64,000 nucleotides of DNA from Chryseobacterium balustinum (GCF_900168205.1 NZ_FUZE01000001.1:124001-188000); one strand, 5' to 3'. Positions 33,450-42,957 are shown, counted from the stretch's first letter. Program-made: numbers and translations. Notes: generated by a model from the sequence alone, not told the origin.

Positions 33450-34853
33450 ATGCCGGTAAGAAATTATACTTATTACGATTATACGATCAGCCTTTGCCCG
33501 GAATGTCTGAAAAGGGTAGGAGCTAAGATTATCATTGAAGATGAATCTGTTTTTATGACCAAAAGATGCCCAGATCATGGTTTTTTTAAAACGATGATTG
33601 CTTCTGACGTTCAATATTATAAAAACATCAGAAATTATAATAAAGCATCTGAAATGCCTGTTCATTTCGGAACTGATGTTGAATATGGTTGTCCTTACGA
33701 TTGTGGCTTGTGTGTTGATCATGAGCAGCATAGCTGTCTTTCGATTGTAGAAGTTACAGATCGCTGTAATCTGACTTGCCCAACTTGTTATGCGATGTCT
33801 TCGCCACATTACGGAAGTCACAGAAGCTTAGAGGAAATTGAGGCAATGTTTGATATCATTGTTAAAAATGAGGGGCAACCCGATGTTGTACAAATCAGTG
33901 GCGGCGAACCGACTATTCATCCTGAGTTTTTTAAAATTATGGATATTGCGAAGTCGAAACCTATTAAACATTTAATGCTTAATACCAACGGAATTCGTAT
34001 TGCGAATGATCCTGGTTTTGCTGAAAAATTGGCAACTTATGCTCCCGAATTTGAAATTTATCTTCAGTTTGATTCTTTTAAACCGGAAGTTTTGGAAGAT
34101 TTTCGAGGGAAAGATCTTACAAATGTTCGGATGAAAGCTTTGGAAAAACTAAATGCCTTAAACCTTTCTACAACGTTGGTTATTGTCTTACAAAAAGGAA
34201 AAAATATTGATGAAATTGGAAAATTAATTGACTTTGCTTTAAAACAAAAATGCGTTCGCGGAATCACTTTTCAGCCTGTAGAAGTTGCCGGAAGAAACAG
34301 AGAAGATTCTGCACACGAAAAAATTACGTTGACGGAAGTACGACAGGAAATTTTAAACCAGTTCCCACTTTTGAATGGAGATGATATTATTCCTGTTCCG
34401 TGTAATCCGGATGCGTTGGCAATGGGCTATATTTTAAAATTAGAACGCGAAACGATTCCTCTAACACGATACATTAATCCTGCCGATTTATTGAATAATG
34501 AAACTAAAAATACCATCGTTTACGAACAGGATGAAGGTTTGCAGATGCAACTTTTAGACATTTTCAGTACAGGAATTTCTGTTGATAAAGTACAGCCTAA
34601 AGTAAACCAATTACTGTGCTGTCTTCCAGAAGTTTCGGCTCCAAATTTAGATTATGATAATCTGTTCAGAATTATTATCATGAATTTTATGGATGCCCAT
34701 GATTTTGATGTTCGCGCCGTAAAAAAGTCTTGTGTTCACATTGTCAATAAAGATTTAAAAATGATCCCTTTTGAGACGATGAATCTCTTCTACAGAGATG
34801 ATAAAAGTAAATATCTGGAAGAACTGAGAAAAGAGGATAAGGTTTTATTTTAA
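33450..34853 (+). CDS. Radical SAM protein of the MJ0619/Tes-like family
   Basis: 467 residues from the ATG at 33450; the upstream in-frame extension overlaps the previous gene and lacks conserved sequence. N-terminal zinc-ribbon-like cysteines Cys16, Cys19 and Cys40 (CPDHG) are followed by a CPYDCGLC...HSC cluster (81, 85, 88, 96) and the radical SAM motif CNLTCPTC (106, 110, 113). SGGEPT lies near 150. Further cysteines follow (LLCCLPE, KSCVHIV). This cysteine pattern is that of archaeal MJ0619-type proteins, which include tetraether lipid synthase Tes. In bacteria the product is unknown. The pairing with a lipid-transferase-like protein suggests a lipid or lipoprotein substrate; this is inference. 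Confidence 0.8.
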   Translation: MPVRNYTYYDYTISLCPECLKRVGAKIIIEDESVFMTKRCPDHGFFKTMIASDVQYYKNIRNYNKASEMPVHFGTDVEYGCPYDCGLCVDHEQHSCLSIVEVTDRCNLTCPTCYAMSSPHYGSHRSLEEIEAMFDIIVKNEGQPDVVQISGGEPTIHPEFFKIMDIAKSKPIKHLMLNTNGIRIANDPGFAEKLATYAPEFEIYLQFDSFKPEVLEDFRGKDLTNVRMKALEKLNALNLSTTLVIVLQKGKNIDEIGKLIDFALKQKCVRGITFQPVEVAGRNREDSAHEKITLTEVRQEILNQFPLLNGDDIIPVPCNPDALAMGYILKLERETIPLTRYINPADLLNNETKNTIVYEQDEGLQMQLLDIFSTGISVDKVQPKVNQLLCCLPEVSAPNLDYDNLFRIIIMNFMDAHDFDVRAVKKSCVHIVNKDLKMIPFETMNLFYRDDKSKYLEELRKEDKVLF

Positions 34854-34949
34854 ATAAAAATTCCACAGATTTTGTTTGTATTTTAAACGACATAGGAAAA
34901 TGAAGCGTTAAGAAAATGAATTCTGTGAACGTTAAAAAAATTCTACTGT

Positions 34950-35092
34950 CTGAAGTGCGGGACAAATATTAAAACGAACCGATAATTAATAATCCGCACG
35001 AGTTTTAGAATTTTTAGAGAATAGAATTTATTTTTAGCGGAAGTTTCCAAGTCTTGAATTTTTCGTTCTTTTGTTTCAAGACAAAAGGACAA
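34950..35092. repeat. Hairpin-rich intergenic element at convergent junction
   Basis: Contains GTGCGG (34956-34961) and its complement CCGCAC (34993-34998) about 30 bp apart. Further on is a hairpin GTTCTTTTGT-TTCAAG-ACAAAAGGAC (35065-35090). It lies between two convergent genes and may act as terminator for both. The second hairpin resembles a motif I recall from intergenic DNA of related Flavobacteriia. Confidence 0.5.
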
Positions 35093-35109
35093 TATAAAGG
35101 GCGTAAAAA

Positions 35110-35772
35110 TTATCTTTTTACACCCCATAAATTTATTTTACCTCTCAAATCAAAACCTAGTTTTTCGTAAAGTTTCTTTGCTCCGAGATTATTTTCAGCA
35201 ACATGTAGGAAAGGCGTTTTACCATCTTTAAATATGGTATCAGAAACAAATGCGACCAATTGTTTGGCAAAGCCTTTCCCGAGATAATCTGGGTCTGTAA
35301 TGACTGCGCTTACTTCTGTCATATCATTCATCTGCATTCTTTGACCTGTTACGGCAACCAGCTTATCATCTTTAAAAATACCAAAATATCTTCCTAATTC
35401 CGGAGTTCTGTTTTTGAAATAGTGAGGATAAAACTTTTTAACAAAAGCCAATAATTCTTCATGATTTTCATTGTGAAGCTCAATAATTTCTTCGGTATAG
35501 TCAAGCTCAATTTTGTTTTCCAAAATATATTGATCACAAACAAGCTGCGACATTTCTGTTTTAAATTCTCCTAATTCAGGTTTCGCTCCGAAAATAAGAA
35601 AGTCATCACAGATCTTTGCATAGTCTGTGATGTCATTTTCTTTTGCGTTTAATGAACCTCCAAAAGCGGCGACTTCAGGATTGTAAAATTTAGAATCACC
35701 GAAGTTTAAGCAAAACTTTTTGTGATATTCATTAAGTGAATGATAGACAGGGTTATGTAATTTTTCGTACAT
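35110..35772 (-). CDS. GNAT-family N-acetyltransferase
   Basis: 220 residues. The N-terminal half is divergent (YNPEVAAFGGSLNAKEND). The C-terminal half carries the GNAT core: MTEVSAVITDPDYLGKGFAKQLVAFV (motif A, acetyl-CoA pyrophosphate loop) and HVAENNLGAKKLYEKLGFDLRGKI (motif B). The acceptor substrate is unknown. Its ATG overlaps the surE stop by one base (TAATG), so translation is probably coupled to surE. The shape recalls GNATs of the FR47-like group. Confidence 0.85.
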   Translation of the reverse strand: MYEKLHNPVYHSLNEYHKKFCLNFGDSKFYNPEVAAFGGSLNAKENDITDYAKICDDFLIFGAKPELGEFKTEMSQLVCDQYILENKIELDYTEEIIELHNENHEELLAFVKKFYPHYFKNRTPELGRYFGIFKDDKLVAVTGQRMQMNDMTEVSAVITDPDYLGKGFAKQLVAFVSDTIFKDGKTPFLHVAENNLGAKKLYEKLGFDLRGKINLWGVKR

Positions 35773-36542
35773 TATTCAAAATCCATTACTTCACGAAGGG
35801 TATTCATATACTCATAAGCGGTCATATCAAACTTTACCGGTACAATCGAGATATATCCGTTTGCCAAAGCTGTTTCGTCTGCATCTTCAGATTCATCCAT
35901 ATTGTTGAAATAACCAGTAAGCCAGTAATATTTTTTACCGTGCGGATTGATTCTTTCGTCAAAACTTTCTTCCCATTTTGCATGAGCCTGCTTGCAGATT
36001 TTCACGCCTTTTATTTCTTCTTTTAAAAGCTTAGGAATATTTACATTAAGAACAACACCTTTGGGCATTGGGTTTTCTAAAGTTTTTCTGACAATATTTT
36101 GAATGTATTCTTTTGCCTGTGTAAAGTCTGCTTCCCAACTGAAGTCTAAAAGTGAAAATCCGATTGAAGGCAGACCTTCTACACCACCTTCTACAGCAGC
36201 AGACATGGTACCAGAATAAATTACATTAATTGAAGAGTTGGCGCCATGATTAATTCCCGATACTACAAGATCTGGTCTTCTGGGAAGTATTTTATCCAAA
36301 GCCATTTTCACACAGTCAACAGGAGTTCCGCTGCACGAATAATCGGTTTGTGGCCCTTCAAGCTGTACTTCTTCATAACTCAATGTAGAGTTTATCGTGA
36401 TTGCATGGCCTTTTCCGCTTTGTGGGGAGTTGGGAGCAACCACAATTACGTCTCCTATTTCATTCATAAATTCTACAAGATTTCTGATACCCGGAGCTGT
36501 AATACCGTCGTCATTTGTTACCAGAATAAGTGGTTTTTCCAT
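35772..36542 (-). CDS. surE: 5'/3'-nucleotidase SurE
   Basis: 256 residues. The metal-binding start VTNDDGITAPGI (Asp11, Asp12) is followed by the Ser/Asn ligands in VAPNSPQSGKGHAITI and VSGINHGANSS. GTPVDCVKMAL and NVNIP complete the SurE signature. SurE dephosphorylates nucleoside 5'- and 3'-monophosphates and is linked to stationary-phase survival. It is the first gene of a two-gene unit with the GNAT. Confidence 0.95.
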   Translation of the reverse strand: MEKPLILVTNDDGITAPGIRNLVEFMNEIGDVIVVAPNSPQSGKGHAITINSTLSYEEVQLEGPQTDYSCSGTPVDCVKMALDKILPRRPDLVVSGINHGANSSINVIYSGTMSAAVEGGVEGLPSIGFSLLDFSWEADFTQAKEYIQNIVRKTLENPMPKGVVLNVNIPKLLKEEIKGVKICKQAHAKWEESFDERINPHGKKYYWLTGYFNNMDESEDADETALANGYISIVPVKFDMTAYEYMNTLREVMDFE

Positions 36543-36685
36543 AAAAATTTAATTTTAACAAAATTACTTAAAACTAATTGATAATTGTAAATAAGGTATT
36601 AAATTTGATAGTTTGTAACAGTCATTTAATAAATGCTACTTATTGGATGATTTAAAAGAATTTAATAAAAATATATTACAGATTT

Positions 36686-38815
36686 ATGTGGAAAAATTTT
36701 AAGCTAAATAAATTTCTACTCTTTATTCCATTAACAAGTCTTATGTTTTGTTTCAACTCGCCAAAAAATGACGATGAGAAAATGCAGACGATAATGGTGA
36801 GTGTTAAAAATACTCTTTCTTATTTACACTACAGCCCCAAACCTATTAATGATGCCTACTCAAAAGATGTTTACAAACATTATTTTGAAATGATTGATCC
36901 GGGTAAAAGATATTTCCTGCAGTCTGATATGAACGAATTTGGCAAGCATGAAACAAAGCTTGACGATTATATCAATCAGGGAGATTTGCAGTTTTATAAG
37001 CTTACAATTGACAGATTGTACCAAAGAGTAGATGAAATTGATAAGATTACTCAGGAAATTTTCAGCAAGCCAATTAATCTTGAAGAAGATGAAACGCTTA
37101 CTTTGGAATCTAAATTGAAAAAAGTTCCTGTAGATCAAAAGGAGCAGTATAACGAGTGGAAAAAATTCATCAAATACAATATCCTTCAGGAAATTGAATC
37201 GATGAACAGCAAAGAAGAAGCTCAAAAAGAAAAGAAAGATTCTGTACAGAAGTTTAAGCTGAAAGATACCATCAAACTTGAAATTCTTTCTCCACAACAG
37301 AAGCTTACAAAAGCAACGGATGAGGTGAAAGATTTGGTAAAAGAAACATTTACCAGATTCAAAAAAAGAAAGAAAATGGATTGGTTTTCGGTGTATATGA
37401 ACGCTTATACAGAAGTTTTTGATCCGCATACCAATTATTACTCTCCAAAAGATAAAGAAGATTTTGATACCCAGTTTAAAGGTAAAGTAATCGGAATTGG
37501 TGCTATTATTCAGGAGAAAAAAGGAAATCTTTATTTAGGTGCTTTAACGATCGGTGCGCCGGCTTGGAAATCTAAAAAATTGTCTGATGGCGATAAAATC
37601 TTAAAAGTAAAATCTAATCCTAAAGAAGACCACGTCAATGTCGTAGGAATGCTTTCTGATGAAGCGGTACGTTTAATCAGAGGTGAAAAAGGAACTCCGG
37701 TTACTTTGACGGTTCAGAAAAAAGATAAAACGATTGTAGAAGTAACGATGATTCGTGAAGAAGTGGCTATTGAAGACACTTTTGCGAAAAGTATTATTGT
37801 AAATTCTCCAAACGGAAAAAAATACGGATTTATCAATCTTCCTAGCTTTAATGCAGATTTCGAAGATGAAAAAGGAAGAAACGCTTCTGATGACATCAAA
37901 AACGAAATCATCAAGCTGAAAGCTCAGAATATTGAAGGAATTGTTTTAGACCTTAGAAATAACGGTGGTGGTTCATTAACTGAAGTTGGTGACATCATGG
38001 GATTATTTATGAATGCAGGTCCTTATGTTCAGGTAAAAGACGGAAACGGAAAAATTCAGACACTAAAAAACAAGCAGGAAGCACCAATCTGGACTGGTCC
38101 TTTAGTAATTATGCAGAATGAAATTTCAGCTTCGGCTTCAGAGATTTTAGCTGGTGTAATGCAGGATTACGGAAGAGCAATTATTGTAGGTTCGCCTCAA
38201 TCGTATGGTAAAGGAACGGTACAAACTTTCGTAGATCTAAACAGATTCTTAAATAGTGAAGACGATTTCGGATCTTTAAAACTGACGATTCAGAAGTTCT
38301 ACAGAATTACCGGAGAATCTAATCAGAGAAAAGGAATTGTTTCTGATATTCAGATGAAAGACTTCTTTACTTATGCAGAAATTGGTGAAAGATATGATGA
38401 TTTTGCTTTGGCTTGGGACAAAATTCCGAGTGCTACTTTCCAAAAGCTTAGTTATTTTGATGTGAAAGCTTTAGAAAAAGCGAGCAACGACAGAATGGCA
38501 AAAAATGCAAACTATCAGCTGTTGCTAGAATCTGCTCAATGGAGAGAGCAATTAGACAAAGAAGAAACCATTACTTTAAATATCAATAAGTTTAATGACT
38601 TGATGAAACACAGAAAATCTCAAATTGAAAAGTTTAAAAAACTGACAAAATTTGACAACGGATTAAAATTTGAAATGTATCCTGCAGAGATCGAAAGAGA
38701 GAAGAAGGATGAGGTTTTCAAAAAGAAATCTGAAATGTGGATGAAAAACCTTAGAAAAGATTCTTACCTTCAGGAAGCAATGAATATTGTTGCAGATATG
38801 AAGGCTAAAGTTTAA
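36686..38815 (+). CDS. prc: Carboxy-terminal processing protease (Tsp/Prc), S41
   Basis: 709 residues, the long Tsp/Prc type. An N-terminal hydrophobic segment (FLLFIPLTSLMFCF, possibly lipid-modified at Cys22) is followed by a helical domain (about 30-240), a PDZ domain (about 250-340) and the S41 catalytic domain. GIVLDLRNNGGGSLTE, the Ser in SASASEI and the Lys in SYGKGTVQ form the Ser-Lys dyad. A C-terminal DUF3340 helical region closes it. It trims or degrades periplasmic proteins from their C-termini. It has its own strong terminator. Confidence 0.93.
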   Translation: MWKNFKLNKFLLFIPLTSLMFCFNSPKNDDEKMQTIMVSVKNTLSYLHYSPKPINDAYSKDVYKHYFEMIDPGKRYFLQSDMNEFGKHETKLDDYINQGDLQFYKLTIDRLYQRVDEIDKITQEIFSKPINLEEDETLTLESKLKKVPVDQKEQYNEWKKFIKYNILQEIESMNSKEEAQKEKKDSVQKFKLKDTIKLEILSPQQKLTKATDEVKDLVKETFTRFKKRKKMDWFSVYMNAYTEVFDPHTNYYSPKDKEDFDTQFKGKVIGIGAIIQEKKGNLYLGALTIGAPAWKSKKLSDGDKILKVKSNPKEDHVNVVGMLSDEAVRLIRGEKGTPVTLTVQKKDKTIVEVTMIREEVAIEDTFAKSIIVNSPNGKKYGFINLPSFNADFEDEKGRNASDDIKNEIIKLKAQNIEGIVLDLRNNGGGSLTEVGDIMGLFMNAGPYVQVKDGNGKIQTLKNKQEAPIWTGPLVIMQNEISASASEILAGVMQDYGRAIIVGSPQSYGKGTVQTFVDLNRFLNSEDDFGSLKLTIQKFYRITGESNQRKGIVSDIQMKDFFTYAEIGERYDDFALAWDKIPSATFQKLSYFDVKALEKASNDRMAKNANYQLLLESAQWREQLDKEETITLNINKFNDLMKHRKSQIEKFKKLTKFDNGLKFEMYPAEIEREKKDEVFKKKSEMWMKNLRKDSYLQEAMNIVADMKAKV

Positions 38816-38824
38816 GATAATATT

Positions 38825-38864
38825 TAAAAAGCGGCGCTAATCGAAGATTGGCGCCGCTTTTTTG
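38825..38864 (+). terminator. Strong terminator after prc
   Basis: Stem AAAAAGCGGCGC / GCGCCGCTTTTT with a 13-base loop, followed by T. It is GC-rich within an AT-rich region and the clearest terminator of the window. It can also serve the minus-strand SOD gene. Confidence 0.93.
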
Positions 38865-38880
38865 TAAAGAATAGAAGACG

Positions 38881-39384
38881 TTATTTAATTTCTATACAAC
38901 CCACTCTTCCACCTGCATTTCCTGTTGGCTGCGTCATAAAGTCGTCTTTATCGGCATGAATGATGATTCCTTTTCCGATGATATTTTTAGATTCGTCTAC
39001 ACAATCAAGACACCATTTATCGGTTTTAAAAGTCAGTTTTGCTTTTCCGTCTGTACCAGCTTCCAGATTTCCGATGTCACCCATGTGGAAGTGTTCAGAC
39101 CCCCATTTTCCGTGGTCATTTTTACCGGGATTCCAGTGTCCGCCTGCAGAAGTTGCGTCCGGAGCAGAGCAATCACCTTTTTCATGAATGTGTACTGCAT
39201 GAATTCCTGGGGTAAGATTCGTTACTTCCAAATCCATAACCACTTCGTTACCATTTTGAGTAAATTTTGCCGTTCCGCCGGTTTCTGTCCCGCTTTTTGC
39301 CAGAACGTTGTAGGTTTTACTAGAACTGCACGATGCTGCAAATAAAGCGCAACTGGTTAATAATGTTAATGTTTGTAGTTTCAT
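38881..39384 (-). CDS. sodC: Cu/Zn superoxide dismutase lipoprotein
   Basis: 167 residues. The lipobox FAASC gives lipidated Cys19. The Cu/Zn fold follows: copper ligands His65 and His67 in HAVHIHEKGDC, bridging/zinc ligands His83 (GGHWNP), His91 (NDHGK), His100 and Asp103, copper His143 (IIIHADKDD), and the disulfide pair Cys72 with the Cys in GGRVGC. All ligands are intact, so an active enzyme is expected in the periplasm or outer membrane. It protects envelope components from superoxide. It runs opposite to prc and the TonB receptor. Confidence 0.93.
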   Translation of the reverse strand: MKLQTLTLLTSCALFAASCSSSKTYNVLAKSGTETGGTAKFTQNGNEVVMDLEVTNLTPGIHAVHIHEKGDCSAPDATSAGGHWNPGKNDHGKWGSEHFHMGDIGNLEAGTDGKAKLTFKTDKWCLDCVDESKNIIGKGIIIHADKDDFMTQPTGNAGGRVGCIEIK

Positions 39385-39537
39385 AAATTAATATTTAAAT
39401 GTTGTGATTATAATTACAGAGTAACAATCTTGATACCGAAATTAATTTAGAATAAATTTCTAAAACCCAAAAAAGCGATTCAGTTTCCAAATTCTACAGC
39501 TCAGTAACAAAAAATTTAAAGACATCAAAATTCATCC

Positions 39538-39545
39538 TATTTTTG
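39538..39545 (+). promoter_or_regulatory. Putative -7 element of the TonB-receptor gene (TATTTTTG)
   Basis: TATTTTTG matches TAnnTTTG, 18 bp before the ATG. This gives a short leader of about a dozen bases. Confidence 0.5.
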
Positions 39546-39563
39546 ATTCGAATTAAAACAGCC

Positions 39564-41786
39564 ATGAAAACAAAACTATTATTTTTCATCTCTTTTTGCT
39601 CTTTTGCTCTGAGTTTTTCTCAGATAAAAATCACAGGAAAAGTGACTTTTAAAAATAAAGGAATAAGCGAGATAAATGTTACTTTAGAAGATACTTACGA
39701 TGGTGCAACCACAGATTCTGACGGGAATTTTTCTTTCGAAACTTCCGAAAAAGGGAATCAGATACTGACTTTTGTTCATCCAAAATACAATGAAGTTCAA
39801 AAACCTATTTTAATTGAGGATAAAGACATTTCCGTAAACACTGAATTAAAGGAACAAATCAATGAAATCGATGCAGTCGTAATTTCTGCTGGTTCTATCG
39901 AAGCGAGCGATAGAAAAAGAGCGACCGCTTTATTGACGCCGATTGATATTTATACAACAGCCGGAGCCGACGGACAAATTTCTTCTGCTCTGACTTATCT
40001 TCCCGGAGTCCAGAAAGTGGGCGAAACCGAAGGATTATTCGTTCGTGGAGGAACAGGAACCGAAACCAAAATTTTTATGGATGGAAGCTTAATCAATAAT
40101 TATTTTTCAAGCTCTGTTCCCGGAATTGCAGGAAGAGACCGTTTCAATACCTCTCTTTTCAAAGGAAATATTTTTTCGAGTGGTGGATATTCTGCTTTGT
40201 ACGGACAAGCGCTTTCCGGTGCGTTGATGCTTGAAAGTGTAGACCTTCCCGACCAGAGTTCTTATGATTTCGGGGTTTCGCCGATATTTTTAAATGGAGG
40301 TTTCCAGAAATTAAGTGAAGATAAAAATCATTCTTACGGAGCAAGTTTAGGATATTCAAATTTAGGTTTGATGCAGAATGTTTTTAATTTTAATACCGAT
40401 TTTATTGGTTCAATTCAAGGATTAAACGCTGATGCGAATTTTAGAATCAAAACAAAATCCGGAGGGTTTTTCAAATATTACGGAATGTTTGATAACAATA
40501 AAATGGGCGTAAAAACCGAAAGTTTAGAACCGGGATATGATTTTGCATTAGTAAGGTTAAAAGGTGAAAATACCTATCATAATTTATCTTTCAAGCAAAA
40601 ATTCGGGAAGTACCTTTTCAATACGAGTGCTTCGTATTCTTACAATCAGTCGGATTTAAATTTTTCTACGGAAACCAATCAAACCGAATCGGAGAAAACA
40701 GAATTACTTAATGACGGAAATTATATCAATTTTAAAGCAGTTATCGATAGAAAAATCAATAAAATAAGCGCTTTGCGAGGCGGATTCGAATTGAATTATG
40801 CCAATGAAAAACTAAATTTCGGTGAAGTCAATAAAAATTATCGTGATTTAATTTCTTCCGGTTTTGTGGAAACAGATTTGGGTTTCAGCAACAATTTATC
40901 AGCAAAAATTGGAGTAAGAGCCGAAAATTCTTCTTATTTAAATAAAAATAATATTGCCCCACGTTTTGCTTTGGCTTATCGTTTGGCAAAAGATTGGACA
41001 ACTTCTTTCGCTTACGGATTGTTCTTCCAAAATCCTGAAAGTAAATATATTAACTCATCTGCAAATTTAGATTTTCAAAAGTCACAACATTATATTTTTC
41101 AGGTTCAAAGGTCGACTGAGGGACGAAGTTTAAGATTTGAAGCTTTTTATAAAAAATATGATGAATTAATTAAAACTCAGAATATTGTCCCGAACAGCAA
41201 TCAAAATCAGCAAGTGCAAACTGCTTTTAACAATAATGGAAACGGTTTCGCAAAAGGTCTTGAAGTGTTTTGGAGAGATAAAAAAACATTCGAGAACATC
41301 GATTACTGGATCAGTTATTCGTTCCTGGATTCTAAAAGAGATTTCCTGAATTATCCTGTAAGTTTAAAGCCCAATTTTGCCGCTGAACATACGCTTTCCG
41401 TTGTCGCCAAAAGATTTATCCCCGAATGGAAAACTGGCGTTAATCTTTCGTACACCTACGCAAAAGGCAGACCTTATTACGATATTGTCACACAAGATGA
41501 TAAAAATATTATCCGAAATGAAGGAAGGCTGAAAGATTACAACGCTTTGAATTTAAGCTTTAATTATCTTCCGAATCTTGGTAAAAAAGACTCAAAAGCA
41601 TTTACTATTTTCGTTTTAAGCATCTCAAATATTTTAGGAACCAAAAACGTTTACGGATATAATTTTTCACAAAACGGAAGCAGAAGTTCTGCGGTGGTTC
41701 CGCCAGTCAATACGTTTGTTTTTGTGGGAATGTTTATCAGTTTTGGGGTCGATAAAACGCAGGATGCAATTAATAATAATCTTTAA
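39564..41786 (+). CDS. TonB-dependent outer-membrane receptor
   Basis: 740 residues from the ATG at 39564; a TTG-initiated 7-residue extension would overlap the promoter element. A signal peptide (LLFFISFCSFALSFSQ) is followed by a carboxypeptidase-regulatory-like domain (about 20-100), then a plug with GLFVRGGTGTETKIFMDG and a GGYSALYGQALSGALML segment. The 22-stranded barrel ends in VFVGMFISFGVDKTQDAINNNL. It imports a substrate using TonB energy. No SusD partner follows, so it is of the iron/cobalamin/small-molecule type rather than a SusCD pair; the substrate is unknown. Confidence 0.92.
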   Translation: MKTKLLFFISFCSFALSFSQIKITGKVTFKNKGISEINVTLEDTYDGATTDSDGNFSFETSEKGNQILTFVHPKYNEVQKPILIEDKDISVNTELKEQINEIDAVVISAGSIEASDRKRATALLTPIDIYTTAGADGQISSALTYLPGVQKVGETEGLFVRGGTGTETKIFMDGSLINNYFSSSVPGIAGRDRFNTSLFKGNIFSSGGYSALYGQALSGALMLESVDLPDQSSYDFGVSPIFLNGGFQKLSEDKNHSYGASLGYSNLGLMQNVFNFNTDFIGSIQGLNADANFRIKTKSGGFFKYYGMFDNNKMGVKTESLEPGYDFALVRLKGENTYHNLSFKQKFGKYLFNTSASYSYNQSDLNFSTETNQTESEKTELLNDGNYINFKAVIDRKINKISALRGGFELNYANEKLNFGEVNKNYRDLISSGFVETDLGFSNNLSAKIGVRAENSSYLNKNNIAPRFALAYRLAKDWTTSFAYGLFFQNPESKYINSSANLDFQKSQHYIFQVQRSTEGRSLRFEAFYKKYDELIKTQNIVPNSNQNQQVQTAFNNNGNGFAKGLEVFWRDKKTFENIDYWISYSFLDSKRDFLNYPVSLKPNFAAEHTLSVVAKRFIPEWKTGVNLSYTYAKGRPYYDIVTQDDKNIIRNEGRLKDYNALNLSFNYLPNLGKKDSKAFTIFVLSISNILGTKNVYGYNFSQNGSRSSAVVPPVNTFVFVGMFISFGVDKTQDAINNNL

Positions 41787-41796
41787 ATAAAATTAA

Positions 41797-41955
41797 TTTT
41801 AACGCAAAGTTTAATTCTCGCAGAGCTCATATTAAGGAGCAAAGATGAATCAAAATTGATTTTATAAAGCTCATGATTTCAAGCTTCATCAGCGACATTG
41901 TCGCCATTCTTTGCTCTTTTAAATAATACGTTTGAAATTAAAATCTTTGCGTCAA
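41797..41955. repeat. Dispersed intergenic element B
   Basis: Bounded by TTTTAACGCAAAG and AAATCTTTGCGTCAA (inverted termini). It contains inverted GAGCAAAGA (41837) / TCTTTGCTC (41908) arms and an internal GCGACATTGTCGC hairpin. Its right 78 bp (41878-41955) match 47462-47539; the shared part opens with 19 identical bases. Confidence 0.7.
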
Positions 41956-42007
41956 CAATATTTATGAATTTAATATTTTAACAATAACATTAAACAATTT
42001 AGAAATT

Positions 42008-42658
42008 ATGAAAAAATACATTTTAAGTTTTGCTTTAGCTTGTATGAGTTTATTATCTTTTGCTCAGGCTAATTATGAAAAAATAATGACCGAGAAAATC
42101 GCTAAAATCGAAGCGTGCAAAACGCCGGAAGATTTCCAGGTTTTGGCTAATGATTTTCAGAGAATTGCTGAGAAAGAAACCACAACATGGTTACCGAATT
42201 ATTATACTGCTTTTTCTTACATCCAAAAAGGAAGAGTGTTGATGAGAGAAGGAAAAATGCAGGACATGGATGCTGTTGCTGATCAGGCTCAGAAATTTAT
42301 TGACGCTGCAGAAAGTGTTGAAAAAGAAAATTCTGAAATTCATTTGCTTCAAAAAATGGTTTATTCATTGAAAATGATGGTCAATCCTCAGGAAAGATAC
42401 ATGACTTTTGGAATGAAAGCTCAGGAAGAGCTTAATAAAGCTGAAAAATTTAATCCAAATAATCCAAGAGTGACGCTTATAAAAGCGGAAGATATTTACT
42501 TTACACCAGAACAATATGGAGGAAGCAAAATAAAAGGAATGGAACTGTTTAAAGCTGCTTTGGAAAAATTTAATTCGTTTAAACCAAAAACAAGTCTAGA
42601 ACCGAATTGGGGGAAAGAGGAAGCCGAGTATTTTATCGGATTGGAAAAAGCAAAATAG
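42008..42658 (+). CDS. Secreted helical protein downstream of TonB receptor
   Basis: 216 residues. A signal peptide (ILSFALACMSLLSFAQ) precedes a wholly helical mature part (TPR-like; WLPNYYTAFSYIQKG and NPRVTLIKAEDIYFTPEQYGG are the best-defined pieces). It has no lipobox and no catalytic motif. The product sits 221 bp after the TonB receptor on the same strand. This gene pair is familiar from Chryseobacterium-like genomes, where the second gene is usually annotated as hypothetical. It may be a periplasmic partner of the receptor; that is inference. Confidence 0.7.
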   Translation: MKKYILSFALACMSLLSFAQANYEKIMTEKIAKIEACKTPEDFQVLANDFQRIAEKETTTWLPNYYTAFSYIQKGRVLMREGKMQDMDAVADQAQKFIDAAESVEKENSEIHLLQKMVYSLKMMVNPQERYMTFGMKAQEELNKAEKFNPNNPRVTLIKAEDIYFTPEQYGGSKIKGMELFKAALEKFNSFKPKTSLEPNWGKEEAEYFIGLEKAK

Positions 42659-42790
42659 TTTTGTTTAAAAACAATTCCTTAAAAATTTAGAATTAAACAC
42701 TTTCAGTATTTCAAACGCTGAAAAGGTTTTAAGATTATAAAAAAGCTTTGGAGGTTGCGAATAGTTCTTATTTATCTATTTTTTTAAGTG

Positions 42791-42851
42791 TGTTGGTCAT
42801 GCTGTAAGCATCTCTACAAAGTTTGTTTAGATTCTTTCAGAATGACAAACA
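42791..42851. repeat. REP-like imperfect palindrome
   Basis: Arms of 23 bases (TGTTGGTCATGCTGTAAGCATCT and AGATTCTTTCAGAATGACAAACA, written here in pieces of the same element) match at 19 of 23 positions when one is reverse-complemented. The loop is 15 bases. I recall similar GTCATTCTGA-type palindromes as dispersed elements in Flavobacteriia. Confidence 0.65.
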
Positions 42852-42957
42852 TACTGTTTATCAGTTTAAATATGAACATGTAAAAAGTTTTACGACAGTT
42901 CGGAACAGAAAAATAACCATTCAGAAAGAAAATATTTTCACAGAATTTAATAAAAGC

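Noticed and set aside
38956..39345. Two plus-strand ORFs opposite the SOD gene
   Set aside because: All Cu/Zn ligands are on the minus strand; the antisense frames show no recognisable domain.
39543..39563. TTG start for the TonB receptor (adds MIRIKTA)
   Set aside because: It overlaps the -7 element TATTTTTG, and the ATG at 39564 gives a clean signal peptide.
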